A stretch of DNA of 64,000 nucleotides from Bog-950 sp964423405. GTDB lineage: Bacteria > Bacteroidota > Bacteroidia > Chitinophagales > LD1. Each line of letters opens with the position of its first letter. Position 1 is the first letter of the stretch. This document shows positions 1 to 7,856 of the stretch, one piece after another. The stretch lies in the NCBI GenBank assembly GCA_964423405.1, contig CAYREY010000005.1:1-64000 (forward strand), in the 5' to 3' direction. The notes beneath the pieces are model-generated. The model did not search any database. It was not told where the DNA came from and worked only from the letters and a program-made list of their open reading frames with translations. The position numbers and the translations under genes were made by a program.

Positions 1-2
1 CC

Positions 3-74
3 CAGCAGCTTACCGATCTGCACGAGGTGTTTCATAAAATTATTGGCCTCTGCTCGGCCGACCACCAGCACTAA
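3..74 (+). CDS. 3' end of an unidentified gene (partial)
   Basis: An open frame enters from the left edge and stops with TAA at 72-74, leaving 23 residues that end SADHQH. The visible part (LTDLHEVFHKIIGLC) is a helix-like stretch. It could be the last helix of a small regulator, but that is only an impression and no function is assigned. A strong terminator hairpin follows 20 bases downstream, which supports this being a genuine gene end. Confidence 0.55.
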   Translation, partial: QQLTDLHEVFHKIIGLCSADHQH

Positions 75-94
75 TGAAACATCTTACAAAATGT

Positions 95-126
95 AAAAGG
101 GCTACTGCTTACACAGTAGCCCTTTT
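95..126 (+). terminator. Rho-independent terminator
   Basis: AAAGGGCTACTG, a short loop, then CAGTAGCCCTTTTT forms a near-perfect 12-bp stem with a T run on the plus strand. It lies just after the gene ending at 74. The A run on the left arm means it could also act on the minus strand. Confidence 0.85.
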
Positions 127-167
127 TGTAGGTAGTAGTAGTACCGGTGCGTCCGCTCGTGCCTCTA

Positions 168-198
168 TTTTGCTGGTATTGTTCATATGCTAACTTTG
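168..198 (+). promoter_or_regulatory. Bacteroidota-type promoter (-33/-7)
   Basis: TTTTG at 168-172 is separated by 18 bases from TAACTTTG at 191-198, a close match to the Bacteroidota consensus TTTG-N19-TAnnTTTG. It points at the small gene starting at 324 and implies a leader of about 120 bases that includes the inverted-repeat element at 231-258. Confidence 0.55.
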
Positions 199-230
199 TA
201 ATAATTATAACTAAAAGCTATGTTCTTATT

Positions 231-258
231 GGACGTAGGCGCAGCCTACGCCCAGTGG
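231..258 (+). repeat. Short palindromic element, left copy
   Basis: GGACGTAGGCGCAGCCTACG is followed by CCCAGTGG, with an internal palindrome (GTAGGCGCAGCCTAC). The reverse complement recurs at 1464-1491 with one mismatch over 23 bases, so two inverted copies bracket the low-GC genes at 324-1372. A second shared string (GCGTCCGCTCGTGCC) occurs at 149-163 and again at 1432-1446. Confidence 0.7.
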
Positions 259-323
259 GGGAACAGAACTCGGGCAATTCAGAAATATTTAATGATAATT
301 ATCCACCACGTTAAAGCTATATT

Positions 324-605
324 ATGGAAAGCAAATATTTTTTATACAATCTTCTTTACTTCTGTCTTGTAGACATTAGAGCCGAGGCTTATAATGTTCA
401 GTCAAACAAAATAACTTGGACAAGTGGGCTCGTTCATAACTTGCCATTAAAACTGCTAAGAGCAAAAAGTGAAGAGGATTTTGAGATGATTCTTGATGAT
501 TTAGAAAAGGCTATAAAACATGATAACATGGAAGAATGGCTCAGTTTCGTAAAGACATCAATAGAAAAACAGAAGGAATTGCAGGATTTTCAAAATAGGA
601 AATGA
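324..605 (+). CDS. Small hypothetical protein
   Basis: This encodes 93 residues starting MESKYFLYNLLYF with a charged, helical C-terminal half (EDFEMILDDLEKAI). No signal peptide or membrane helix is evident and I do not recognise the family. The gene is clearly AT-richer than the bulk of the window, sits behind a good promoter at 168-198, and lies between inverted copies of a short repeat. Small acidic orphan proteins in such patches are often immunity proteins of polymorphic toxins, but nothing here proves that. The 3' end overlaps an antisense frame on the minus strand (558-830). Confidence 0.6.
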   Translation: MESKYFLYNLLYFCLVDIRAEAYNVQSNKITWTSGLVHNLPLKLLRAKSEEDFEMILDDLEKAIKHDNMEEWLSFVKTSIEKQKELQDFQNRK

Positions 606-830
606 GAGTATTCGTCTATTTTCTAATTTGGTTACTACAGGGTGGTATAAAGGTAAACCTCCGGTGAATCCCGTATAGTTTAATCGGGCAATATTTCCTT
701 TCATCTTGGTTAATGGTATGTCCGGCAATTTTTTAAGCGTAGCTGGCAACCATTCGCAGGGGTTTTCGCCGTTGTTGGTGTTATAGCTTTCCCGAAAAAT
801 AAACAGAGTAGCATCACCAACTGCCGCCAA
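558..830 (-). CDS. Possible small protein or gene fragment
   Basis: A minus-strand frame encodes about 90 residues from a TTG start (AAVGDATLFIFRESYNT...). It stays open upstream to a TAG near 916, adding SYVAKPEPGEEDVNDYS in the same frame. The composition looks protein-like rather than random, but there is no ATG, the frame overlaps the 3' end of the plus-strand gene at 324-605, and its upstream extension overlaps the end of the gene at 887-1372 in another frame. It could be a decayed fragment, a frameshifted continuation, or a shadow. Function is unknown. Confidence 0.25.
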   Translation of the reverse strand: MAAVGDATLFIFRESYNTNNGENPCEWLPATLKKLPDIPLTKMKGNIARLNYTGFTGGLPLYHPVVTKLENRRILSFPILKILQFLLFFY

Positions 831-886
831 AGACGCATAACAAATGCTATAGTCGTTTACATCCTCCTCCCCTGGCTCAGGCTTAG

Positions 887-1372
887 CTACATACGAGGAC
901 GACTTGGGGTACTATAAATACTAACATTTATGTTGTTACTTACAATATAATCTTCAAATTTTTGTGTAACATTTCCACTCACTCGAAAAATAGAGTGATC
1001 ACTATGATACGCATATAAAAATTCAGCTTGTGTGTTTGTAACGTAAAAAGTCATCGCAGGACATTCATTCATAATTTCTGGTATTACCCCTCCATTATTT
1101 AATACAAAGACGGACTTATCATTCGCCTCTTCGAAAAAAACTATTACTTCATCATCTTTCAATAACTCACTAAACCATTCCCATGCAAAATCAAAAATTA
1201 CACCTTTAAAATCGGTTAGCTGCTCCCAAAGCGGATATAGATACTGTCTGTTTTTTGTAAATTTTATATATATGGTTTGCCTTAATCTATTGGCACTATC
1301 AGCGTCTAAGATTATATAGTTAATACCTAAATAAATCAAGGCATTCTTGTATTGTTCACTTTCTCTCCACAT
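887..1372 (-). CDS. Hypothetical protein
   Basis: This encodes 161 residues (MWRESEQYKNALIYLGINY...) with aromatic and acidic residues throughout and no signal peptide or membrane helix. I do not recognise a family. Low GC and codon use set it apart from the genes right of 1.7 kb, like its neighbour at 324-605. Its position between inverted short repeats suggests acquisition with that patch. Size and character would fit a cytoplasmic immunity-type protein, but this is a guess from context. Confidence 0.6.
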   Translation of the reverse strand: MWRESEQYKNALIYLGINYIILDADSANRLRQTIYIKFTKNRQYLYPLWEQLTDFKGVIFDFAWEWFSELLKDDEVIVFFEEANDKSVFVLNNGGVIPEIMNECPAMTFYVTNTQAEFLYAYHSDHSIFRVSGNVTQKFEDYIVSNNINVSIYSTPSRPRM

Positions 1373-1731
1373 AATACTAAGCTACTCTTTTTTCTTACTA
1401 CGACTAGCGGTTACCTCGCCCACTGGCGTGAGCGTCCGCTCGTGCCAAAGGTAACACTCCACTGGCGTGGGCGTAGGCTGTGCCTACGTCCGGCAAGTTA
1501 GTAGCTTATAGCTACATTAGTTAAAATAAATCAATATTTACTAACCCGGTTGGGTTTGTGTTCCCGCGGGGTCTCTGGAGCCAGGCCTGTGCGGGGCAGC
1601 ACCCTGCGGCTACTAAACCTTTACTATTTACTTAATCTGTATCCGGCTCTTTATTCGCAGCAGGGTCCCGCCTCGTTTATTTATTGGGCGGAGACCCCGC
1701 TGGGACAATAGTAGTACCGGTGCAGCAATAG
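1373..1731. other. Intergenic stretch with short repeats
   Basis: No coding frame stands out in these 359 bases. The stretch holds the right copy of the short palindromic element (1464-1491), a copy of GCGTCCGCTCGTGCC at 1432-1446, and a second GTAGTACCGGTGC (about 1709) that also occurs near 138-150. G/C-rich inverted segments around 1570-1610 and 1660-1705 look like further repeat debris. Confidence 0.5.
1459..1491 (-). repeat. Short palindromic element, right copy
   Basis: GGGCGTAGGCTGTGCCTACG plus TCC at 1469-1491 is the inverted counterpart of 231-253, differing at one of 23 bases. A flanking CCACTGG is shared too, with a five-base insertion on this side. The core can form a hairpin on its own. 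Confidence 0.7.
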
Positions 1732-2427
1732 CTAATCGGGTTGTGTAAGTGCGCTTTTATAGTTTTCGCCAATGGGTATTGTATGCGCCCCCATATAAAC
1801 CAGTTTATTTTCTATGGCATTAATTTTAAACCTGTTTACCGCATACGAACGGTGGGTACGTACAAACTGCTGTGCCGGCAACAAGCTTAGCACTGCGGTA
1901 AACGGCTGGTGAAAATCGCGGTGGCTATCATCGCTGAAAACAATACGCGTGTTATTCCCTTTGGCCTCCAGGTACAGTATCTCGGCCCGGTTAATCTTAA
2001 TAGATTTGCGGCCCTGCTTTAAAAACAAATGCGCCGGTGCAGTAGTATCTGCCGTTGGTGGCATGGGCTTTTCGCTACTGCCTAACTTTTGTATGGCTTT
2101 CATAAACCGCTCAAACGATACCGGCTTCATCAGGTAATCCAGCACGTTTAATTCAAACGCCTCTACCGCATGTTCGGCGTATGCAGTTACAAATATTATC
2201 TGTACACTGCTGTTTAAGGTTTTGGCCAGGCTTAAGCCGGTAAGCAGGGGCATATTAATATCCAGCAGCAGCAGGTGGTAGCTTTGCTGTTGCAGTTTAC
2301 CTATGGTCTCTACACCATCTTTGGCCTCCTCTATGGTTTCAAAAAAACACGATTGCTCGCAGAACTGTTTCATAATTCTGCGCTGTATAGGCTCATCATC
2401 CACTATCAGCACACTATACTTTTTCAT
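1732..2427 (-). CDS. LytTR-family response regulator
   Basis: This 231-residue regulator has an N-terminal receiver domain (about 1-120) with the acidic pair D10/D11, the phospho-acceptor D56 in LLLLDINMP, T81 and K101. A C-terminal LytTR DNA-binding domain (about 130-229) carries KSIKINRAEILYLEAKGN and FVRTHRSYAVN. Members bind direct repeats through the LytTR fold after phosphorylation by a LytS-type kinase. The gene overlaps the kinase gene by 14 bases, so the two are translationally coupled and almost certainly form one two-component system. The output genes are probably the two co-transcribed envelope genes upstream. Confidence 0.92.
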   Translation of the reverse strand: MKKYSVLIVDDEPIQRRIMKQFCEQSCFFETIEEAKDGVETIGKLQQQSYHLLLLDINMPLLTGLSLAKTLNSSVQIIFVTAYAEHAVEAFELNVLDYLMKPVSFERFMKAIQKLGSSEKPMPPTADTTAPAHLFLKQGRKSIKINRAEILYLEAKGNNTRIVFSDDSHRDFHQPFTAVLSLLPAQQFVRTHRSYAVNRFKINAIENKLVYMGAHTIPIGENYKSALTQPD

Positions 2428-3448
2428 GGTGTTTTAGTTTCATTTCAAGCTTTACAACATACCGGTTGCCGGCTACGCCCATATCCAGTTTATTGGTATC
2501 GTTACCATACAGCTCCAGCCTTTTTGCTACATTTTTCAACCCTATGCCTCCGGGGTTATTGCCTGTAGCCGGTGGCCTTTGCGGAAACGTATTTTCAAGA
2601 TAAAAAAACAGCCTGTCATTTTCTATTTTAATGTGCCCGGTTATCTCTACCAGGTTGCCGGCTACATGGCTGCTGTGTTTAAACGCATTTTCTAAAAAAA
2701 CAATCATTACAGCCGGTGGCACATAAAGTACAGTTGGTACTTGCTGCGGAAAGCTGAATACAAACCGCAGGTTATCGCCATGCCGTATCTTTTCCAGTTC
2801 TATATAATCTTTCAGGTACGCTATCTCCTTCTCCAGCAAAATATACTCCGACTCTGAATGATAAATTTGGTGGCGCAGTATGTTAGATAAGCGTACCATA
2901 AGGCCCGGTAGGGTATCGGCTTTCTCTAACGCCAGGCCGTAAAAATTGTTGAGCGTATTAAACAAAAAGTGCGGGTGTATCTGCGAGCGCAAAAAATATT
3001 CTTTCTGCCGCAGCAGTTCTTCTTTAGCCTGCATTTCGCGGTACAGCGCCAGGTAAGCGGCTCGGCCTGCTTTAAGCGCCATGGCAAAGGCCGCCAGAAA
3101 AACATACATGGCCAAAAAATTTTGAAACGAAATAGTTTTGCCTTCGCCATTGCTTATATTATACAACCAGGCATTGGCGTTGGTAAACAGCACCAGCAAC
3201 CCAACAAAAGCCAGCAGCGCCAGTAATAGCCTGCGGCGGGTTATCAGTTTATCATATATGATATACAGCGCTGCGTTAACCCACAAAAAGTACAGCACCA
3301 TTACACCCACATAGTTGGCCAGCAAAAAAGTAAGCGGGTAGCTTTTGCCCACATAGCCCATGCCTAAGGCAAGTGCCCACACCAGCCAAAACACTACGTG
3401 CAGTGTAACGCGCTTTTGTAAAATGGTTATCAGTTGCCGGCTGTTCAC
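2414..3448 (-). CDS. LytS/YehU-type sensor histidine kinase
   Basis: This encodes 344 residues. The N-terminal part has about four membrane helices (roughly 17-33, 40-65, 75-92 and 108-127). A short coiled linker (AKEELLRQKEYFLRSQ) leads to the His_kinase domain with SQIHPHFLFNTLNN, whose H160 in the PHFLFN motif is the expected phosphorylation site. An N box (FLENAFKHS, near 260) and a G box (GGIGLKNVAKRLELYG) complete the ATPase part. It is a membrane sensor for the LytTR regulator encoded directly downstream. It is preceded at 6 bases by the barrel gene. The ligand is not predictable. Confidence 0.92.
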   Translation of the reverse strand: MNSRQLITILQKRVTLHVVFWLVWALALGMGYVGKSYPLTFLLANYVGVMVLYFLWVNAALYIIYDKLITRRRLLLALLAFVGLLVLFTNANAWLYNISNGEGKTISFQNFLAMYVFLAAFAMALKAGRAAYLALYREMQAKEELLRQKEYFLRSQIHPHFLFNTLNNFYGLALEKADTLPGLMVRLSNILRHQIYHSESEYILLEKEIAYLKDYIELEKIRHGDNLRFVFSFPQQVPTVLYVPPAVMIVFLENAFKHSSHVAGNLVEITGHIKIENDRLFFYLENTFPQRPPATGNNPGGIGLKNVAKRLELYGNDTNKLDMGVAGNRYVVKLEMKLKHHEKV

Positions 3449-3454
3449 CTGGTG

Positions 3455-4099
3455 CTACTTTATTTTGTACATAAATGTAAGGCCTACAAAAGACTTATAA
3501 TCTACCACGCCCACATTAAATAGTTTCGAGCGCGGATCATCATCGGCAATGCCGGCCATACTAAACTGAAACTGCCCCTGCAAACCAAACAGCTTTTTGC
3601 GGCCCATGTAGCCACCCAGTTTGGTACGCAGCCCCCAGTCGAACGCATTATACGTGTACTGGTAGCTTACATCCAAATCTATATTACGGTTTATTACACG
3701 GCCTTTGTTAAGCACATTAAAGTAACCAATATATGGAGCTATACCTATAAAAAAGGTATTCTTTTTAGCCGGCAGAAACTCAAAGTTGACCAACAGGTTA
3801 ATGCGGCTTTCTACAAAGGTGGCTTTATCGGTATTGCGGTTTTGCGGAAACCACTGTTTGTTGGGTACAAAAAAGAAAGCGGTTTGTACCGATGGCCCAA
3901 TGCGCAGCCACTTGTTATGGTAAGGGTAGTAACCGGCGTTTACTTCAAAACCCTGGTTGTAAAATTCGGGCAGGTTGTAGCCGGCCTCTATCGTCCACAC
4001 CGGATGGCGGTAAGTGGTATCGGCTTTTTGAGCATTGGCCACAGGTAGCAGTACTAGTAGCAGCATCGCTGCCAGTATATTTCTAATTATTGAACACAT
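3455..4099 (-). CDS. Outer-membrane beta-barrel protein, function unknown
   Basis: This 214-residue protein begins with a signal peptide (MCSIIRNILAAMLLLVLLPVANAQ). Its body is rich in alternating aromatic and polar residues (VWTIEAGYNLPEFYNQGFEV...) and it ends FVGLTFMYKIK, typical of small Bacteroidota barrels with a C-terminal aromatic strand. It overlaps the 3' end of the esterase-like gene upstream by 17 bases and is followed after 6 bases by the kinase gene. It is therefore part of a four-gene operon and might be a regulatory target or sensory accessory of the two-component system. Confidence 0.7.
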   Translation of the reverse strand: MCSIIRNILAAMLLLVLLPVANAQKADTTYRHPVWTIEAGYNLPEFYNQGFEVNAGYYPYHNKWLRIGPSVQTAFFFVPNKQWFPQNRNTDKATFVESRINLLVNFEFLPAKKNTFFIGIAPYIGYFNVLNKGRVINRNIDLDVSYQYTYNAFDWGLRTKLGGYMGRKKLFGLQGQFQFSMAGIADDDPRSKLFNVGVVDYKSFVGLTFMYKIK

Positions 4100-4904
4100 A
4101 TTTCAATCCGTTTTTAAATGAAGGAAATGGGTCGGTAGCGTGCGATTTGGGATAGGTTTCAAAAGCCACCTTCAGGTTGGGGTAATTGCGCGAGGCTATA
4201 CGGTTATAAAACTGCTGGTGCATAGCCGGAGCGCTGCCTACCAGTTCGCCACAGCCTATAAAAAGCGTAGCCGGTATATCGCTTACGGTTTGCGCCACCT
4301 GTGCCTCTTTTACAAACACGGCATTATCTTTACCCAAACCAATACTGCAACTGGCGGCTACTACTTTTTTAAAGAAAGGGTTGGCCGCATTATCCAGCAG
4401 CAAGTAAAGGGCAAAAAAGCCGCCGAGCGAGTGGCCTAAAAAGGTACGTTGGGTGGTATCGCAGGGGTAGGTAGTTTCTACACGCGGGGCCAGTTCGCTG
4501 GTTAAAAAACGGAAAAACTTATCGCCGTTGGCTTTATCAAAACCGGGGTCTTCTATGGGATACACCAGGTCGGCAGAGCGGGCATATACCCCATCGCCTT
4601 TTTTATAATCGATAGATACCATCAGTACTTTCGGTATCTCTCCCGATGATGATAAATCGGAAATGATACCGGCGGTCATATCCTTGTACCAAAAACCATC
4701 GGTAACATACACCACCGGTACCGGTGTGGCGGGCATTTCGGCGCCGGGGTAAAACACCGTAATGGTGTATTCGGTACCGGTGTTGGCCGATGTAATATCA
4801 AATTGTTGCGAGGTACCCAGCTTTGCCAGCGGATCTTTATTGCACGAGCTGATGGTGGTAAGTACCACCGCCCACAGCAGCAGATAATAATGTTTGTATG
4901 GCAT
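4083..4904 (-). CDS. Secreted alpha/beta hydrolase, esterase-like lipoprotein
   Basis: The chosen start (ATG at 4904) gives 273 residues beginning with a lipoprotein signal (MPYKHYYLLLWAVVLTTISS before Cys). A longer frame from 4970 would bury the signal peptide. The body matches the enterochelin-esterase/esterase D-like fold: VYVTDGFWY strand, nucleophile elbow GHSLGGFFALYLL, and a C-terminal histidine in YPKSHATDPF. Such enzymes cleave ester bonds of siderophores, feruloyl groups or acyl glucosides; the substrate is not evident. It is first in the operon with the barrel and the kinase/regulator pair. Confidence 0.82.
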   Translation of the reverse strand: MPYKHYYLLLWAVVLTTISSCNKDPLAKLGTSQQFDITSANTGTEYTITVFYPGAEMPATPVPVVYVTDGFWYKDMTAGIISDLSSSGEIPKVLMVSIDYKKGDGVYARSADLVYPIEDPGFDKANGDKFFRFLTSELAPRVETTYPCDTTQRTFLGHSLGGFFALYLLLDNAANPFFKKVVAASCSIGLGKDNAVFVKEAQVAQTVSDIPATLFIGCGELVGSAPAMHQQFYNRIASRNYPNLKVAFETYPKSHATDPFPSFKNGLKYVFNN

Positions 4905-5034
4905 ATAGTTTATTTTACTGCAAATGTGCAGCCCATACGCTACTACTACTACATGGCATGACAGACACACGCCTGCGCGTGACGAACAGGCGAGTAAACG
5001 TGATGAAAAGTTTGGTGTTAACTGATGTTAGTAT

Positions 5035-5078
5035 AAACAAAAAACACGGCTGCCTGCATTATGCAAAACAGCCGTGTT
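5035..5078 (-). terminator. Terminator downstream of ssrA
   Basis: On the minus strand AACACGGCTG pairs with CAGCCGTGTT across a loop and is followed by a T run (TTTTTTG). It lies just past the CCA end of the tmRNA gene. Confidence 0.8.
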
Positions 5079-5086
5079 GGCTTTAG

Positions 5087-5455
5087 TGGTGGAGCTGGTG
5101 GGAATTGAACCCACGTCCGGATAAGATGATGATAAACCCTCTACATGTGTAGATACTTATTGATTGTAGGAATAGGGCAGGATAAGTAACCCTCCAACCT
5201 TCTTCTTACATCTGTCGTTCATACACCGCTAAGTAGATGAAGCTTAGCGGGTACGTTACCAGGTTTTGGTTGCCAGCGCGCTGTGTATGGTACCTCAAGC
5301 GCGGGGCAAATGGTGGTTAATCTCTAAGATTAAGCAGCCATGGCGTAGCTAGGCTCGCCGTTTAAAATTGTTTGCATAATGGATTAACGTGGTACTTATA
5401 CACCCACGACATGCCAGTTTACCGTCAATGCTTCCCGTCAATACCGGTCAGCCCC
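5087..5455 (-). ncRNA. ssrA: Transfer-messenger RNA (tmRNA)
   Basis: The 3' end on the minus strand reads GGACGTGGGTTCAATTCCC then ACCAGCTCCACCA, the tRNA-like T arm and acceptor with encoded CCA. The 5' end GGGGCTGAC pairs with CAGCTCC of the acceptor with one G-U pair. The total length of about 369 nt fits a one-piece tmRNA. An internal frame encodes a degradation tag ending YAMAA (see 5330-5359). The RNA rescues stalled ribosomes with SmpB and tags the nascent peptide for proteolysis. Confidence 0.95.
5330..5359 (-). other. tmRNA tag-peptide reading frame
   Basis: Within ssrA the frame GGC-GAG-CCT-AGC-TAC-GCC then ATG-GCT-GCT-TAA encodes GEPSYAMAA. I place the resume codon at GGC because Bacteroidota tags typically begin GE and end YALAA or YAMAA. 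The proline at position 3 is unusual among tags I know. Confidence 0.8.
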
Positions 5456-5528
5456 GTTTGAGAATATAAGCACGCCCATGCGGTATAAACCGGCACTATG
5501 CGCTTACTTCTGCTATCAAAGAACAATG

Positions 5529-5536
5529 CAAAGGTA
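5529..5536 (-). promoter_or_regulatory. Candidate -7 box for ssrA
   Basis: On the minus strand TACCTTTG matches the Bacteroidota -7 consensus TAnnTTTG. It lies about 75 bases before the mature tmRNA 5' end, leaving a leader that RNase P would remove. No convincing TTTG sits at the usual 19-base spacing. Confidence 0.4.
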
Positions 5537-5703
5537 TCAAATTGTTTGCCAACTGCATAAGCGGCCAGTTTGTCGGGTAGCGCAACACCTTATTTATCAG
5601 CAGCTACTACCATATAACCATTGTGTTACAAATTCTTAATTTGCAGGTAGCCAAGGCGTGTAGCTTTGCGCCATACCCCACCAGGGGCACCAACAACAGG
5701 ATT

Positions 5704-7518
5704 ATGAAAAAAACAGGTTTACTTTTTATGCTGTGCATGGCCGCTATGCTGCATGCCACAGCGCAGGCACCACAGTTGTTTAACTACCAGGCGGTGGTGC
5801 GTAACACAGCCGGGCAGGCCGTAGCGCAGGGCACACCGGTATCGTTCCGGTTTAGCATACATAACAACACCCCTACCGGTGCGGTGGTATTTACCGAAAC
5901 ACAGGATACCGTAACCGGCCAGTTTGGCCTGGTAAACCTGCACATAGGCAAAAGCAATAACCTGCCTACGGTTAACTGGGGCAACGGTGCCAAATACCTA
6001 CAGGTAGAGATGGACTTAAACAACCAGGGTAGCTATACCGATATGGGTACCTCGCAACTTATAAGCGTACCGTATGCCTTGTATGCCGCCAACAGCGCGC
6101 CCGGCCCCGCAGGGCCAACCGGTGCTGCAGGTGCACCCGGCGCTACCGGCCCGGCAGGTGTAACCGGTGCTACTGGCGCCAACGGACAAAACGGTGCTAC
6201 CGGTGCAACCGGACCGGCAGGTGCAAACGGTAACGATGGTGCTACCGGCCCTACCGGTTTAAACGGAGATACAGGTCCCACCGGTCCTACAGGCGCTGCT
6301 GGTGCCAACGGAACAGATGGCAATAACGGCGCTACCGGCCCTGCCGGTGCCGATGGCAATACAGGCCCAACCGGTGCCGATGGAACAAACGGCACAGATG
6401 GTGCTACCGGCCCTACCGGTGCAACCGGGTTAAATGGCAACACAGGTGCTACCGGCCCTACAGGCGCTAACGGTACAAACGGTACTACAGGCCCTACTGG
6501 TGCAACCGGTGCCGATGGTGCAACCGGCCCGGCCGGTGCTGCCGGTTTAAATGGTAACACGGGTGCTACCGGTGCTGTAGGCCCTACGGGTGCCAACGGA
6601 ACAAACGGCACTACCGGAGCCACAGGTGCTACCGGCCCCACCGGTATTACCGGCCCTACCGGTGCAGGCGGTGGTGTATGCGGCACGGCTGCTATTAACT
6701 ACCTGGGTAAGTTTACCAATACCACTACGGTGTGCAACTCGGTAATATACGATAACGGAACCGGTGCCGGTATAGGCACTACCAATATTAATACCCTGTT
6801 TGATGTAGTAGGCGGTGCCAGCGGCGCAACCACCCGTTTGCTTACTGTGCGCAGCAATTACATAGCCGATAATACCGGTACCGGTATTGCGTTAATTAAC
6901 TCTACCTCATCAAGCAGCAACGTGGGCGCGCAGATAGATGCGCTTACCACCGGTTCGGCTAACGGGCGTAGCGAACTTATTTTTAAAGTGCACGGCGGCG
7001 GTGGCGGAAACGGTGCACTGCTAGAGCGCGTGCGCATACAGGGCGATGGCAACGTGGGTATAGGTTATGCAGCCCCTACCGAAAGGCTGGCTGTAAACGG
7101 CAATGCACAAATAGATGGTGCGCTAAAAGGCAGCGTGCGCTACTACACCTCATCTACCACTACCAGCGGCAACGTAAGCACCAATGTAGATTACCTGACG
7201 CTTACCGGTGTAACACCGGGCACTACAGCAGGTACGTACCTGGTTACGTTTTCGTGGTGCGGTACCGACCATACCTCTTCGGGTGCCGATGTAATGACCG
7301 TGGATTACAGCGGCGATGCCACTACCGGTAATACCCTGCTAACCAACCAAAGCTACCCTAAGGAGTACCTTACCAATAACAACATGATATGCAACAGCTA
7401 CCAGAAAGTGGTAAACATTGCAGCCGGTGCTACGTGGACTTTTAAAATTAAACTGCTGGGTGCTACCCACGCCGGCGAAATATTTGAAGGTACTATATCG
7501 GCCATACGCGTAAACTAA
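5704..7518 (+). CDS. Secreted collagen-like (Gly-X-Y) protein
   Basis: The start at 5704 is chosen because it opens a clear signal peptide (MKKTGLLFMLCMAAMLHATA); the frame is open further upstream without one. The product is about 604 residues. An N-terminal globular domain (roughly 22-130, LFNYQAVVRN...) of a kind common in Bacteroidota surface proteins is followed by about 63 Gly-X-Y triplets (about residues 134-323), mostly GATGPTGA and GANG variants. A C-terminal beta-rich region (VNYLTLTGVTPG-like) resembles trimeric fibre tips. It should form a collagen-like triple-helical stalk outside the cell. No T9SS sorting domain is evident. It stands alone between ssrA and a convergent membrane-protein gene. 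Confidence 0.8.
   Translation: MKKTGLLFMLCMAAMLHATAQAPQLFNYQAVVRNTAGQAVAQGTPVSFRFSIHNNTPTGAVVFTETQDTVTGQFGLVNLHIGKSNNLPTVNWGNGAKYLQVEMDLNNQGSYTDMGTSQLISVPYALYAANSAPGPAGPTGAAGAPGATGPAGVTGATGANGQNGATGATGPAGANGNDGATGPTGLNGDTGPTGPTGAAGANGTDGNNGATGPAGADGNTGPTGADGTNGTDGATGPTGATGLNGNTGATGPTGANGTNGTTGPTGATGADGATGPAGAAGLNGNTGATGAVGPTGANGTNGTTGATGATGPTGITGPTGAGGGVCGTAAINYLGKFTNTTTVCNSVIYDNGTGAGIGTTNINTLFDVVGGASGATTRLLTVRSNYIADNTGTGIALINSTSSSSNVGAQIDALTTGSANGRSELIFKVHGGGGGNGALLERVRIQGDGNVGIGYAAPTERLAVNGNAQIDGALKGSVRYYTSSTTTSGNVSTNVDYLTLTGVTPGTTAGTYLVTFSWCGTDHTSSGADVMTVDYSGDATTGNTLLTNQSYPKEYLTNNNMICNSYQKVVNIAAGATWTFKIKLLGATHAGEIFEGTISAIRVN
6103..6672 (+). repeat. Collagen-like triplet-repeat coding region
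   Basis: An in-frame run of about 63 GGN-NNN-NNN units encodes GPT, GAT, GAN, GPA and similar triplets. Threonine is frequent in the third position, as in other bacterial collagen-like proteins. Strong internal similarity makes slippage and length variation likely. Confidence 0.85.
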
Positions 7519-7543
7519 GCGCAGGCACCAACCTACAACCGGC

Positions 7544-7855
7544 TTATTGGCCGTTGGGTAGCTTGCTTAATATTTTGTTATCTATATAAAACGTACCAAA
7601 AGGTATAAAGCAGGCCAGCACTACACGCCATACGGTATCAAATTTCCACTTATGCTCTATACCTACACTAAGTGCATTTAGCAGAAAAAGTAAAAATATA
7701 GCACCGTGCACCGGCCCTATGGCCTGCACCAGCGTAGGGTTGCCGCCCAGGTATTTTACCGGTACTGCTACAAATACCAATACCAGTAAACTAATACCCT
7801 CTAATAAACCCAGTATGCGCAGCCATCCGGTTTTTGTTTTTAATAAGTGTGTCAT
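7544..7855 (-). CDS. DUF3817-family membrane protein
   Basis: The start at 7855 (MTHLLKTKTGWLRILG...) gives 103 residues; it lies one base after the stop of the preceding gene, indicating coupled translation. Three membrane helices are visible (GLLEGISLLVLVFVAVPVKY, AIGPVHGAIFLLFLLNALSV, VVLACFIPFGTFYID). The motif LEGxSxLxL...P.KY plus GPVHG and FIPFGTF is characteristic of DUF3817 (YdzA-like). No biochemical function is known for the family. It is last in the TetR-controlled unit. Confidence 0.85.
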   Translation of the reverse strand: MTHLLKTKTGWLRILGLLEGISLLVLVFVAVPVKYLGGNPTLVQAIGPVHGAIFLLFLLNALSVGIEHKWKFDTVWRVVLACFIPFGTFYIDNKILSKLPNGQ

Positions 7856-7856
7856 G

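Noticed and set aside
6033..6686. 217-codon minus-strand proline-rich frame
   Set aside because: It is the mirror of the Gly-X-Y triplets of the collagen-like gene (GGN read backwards as NCC); composition is purely a shadow.
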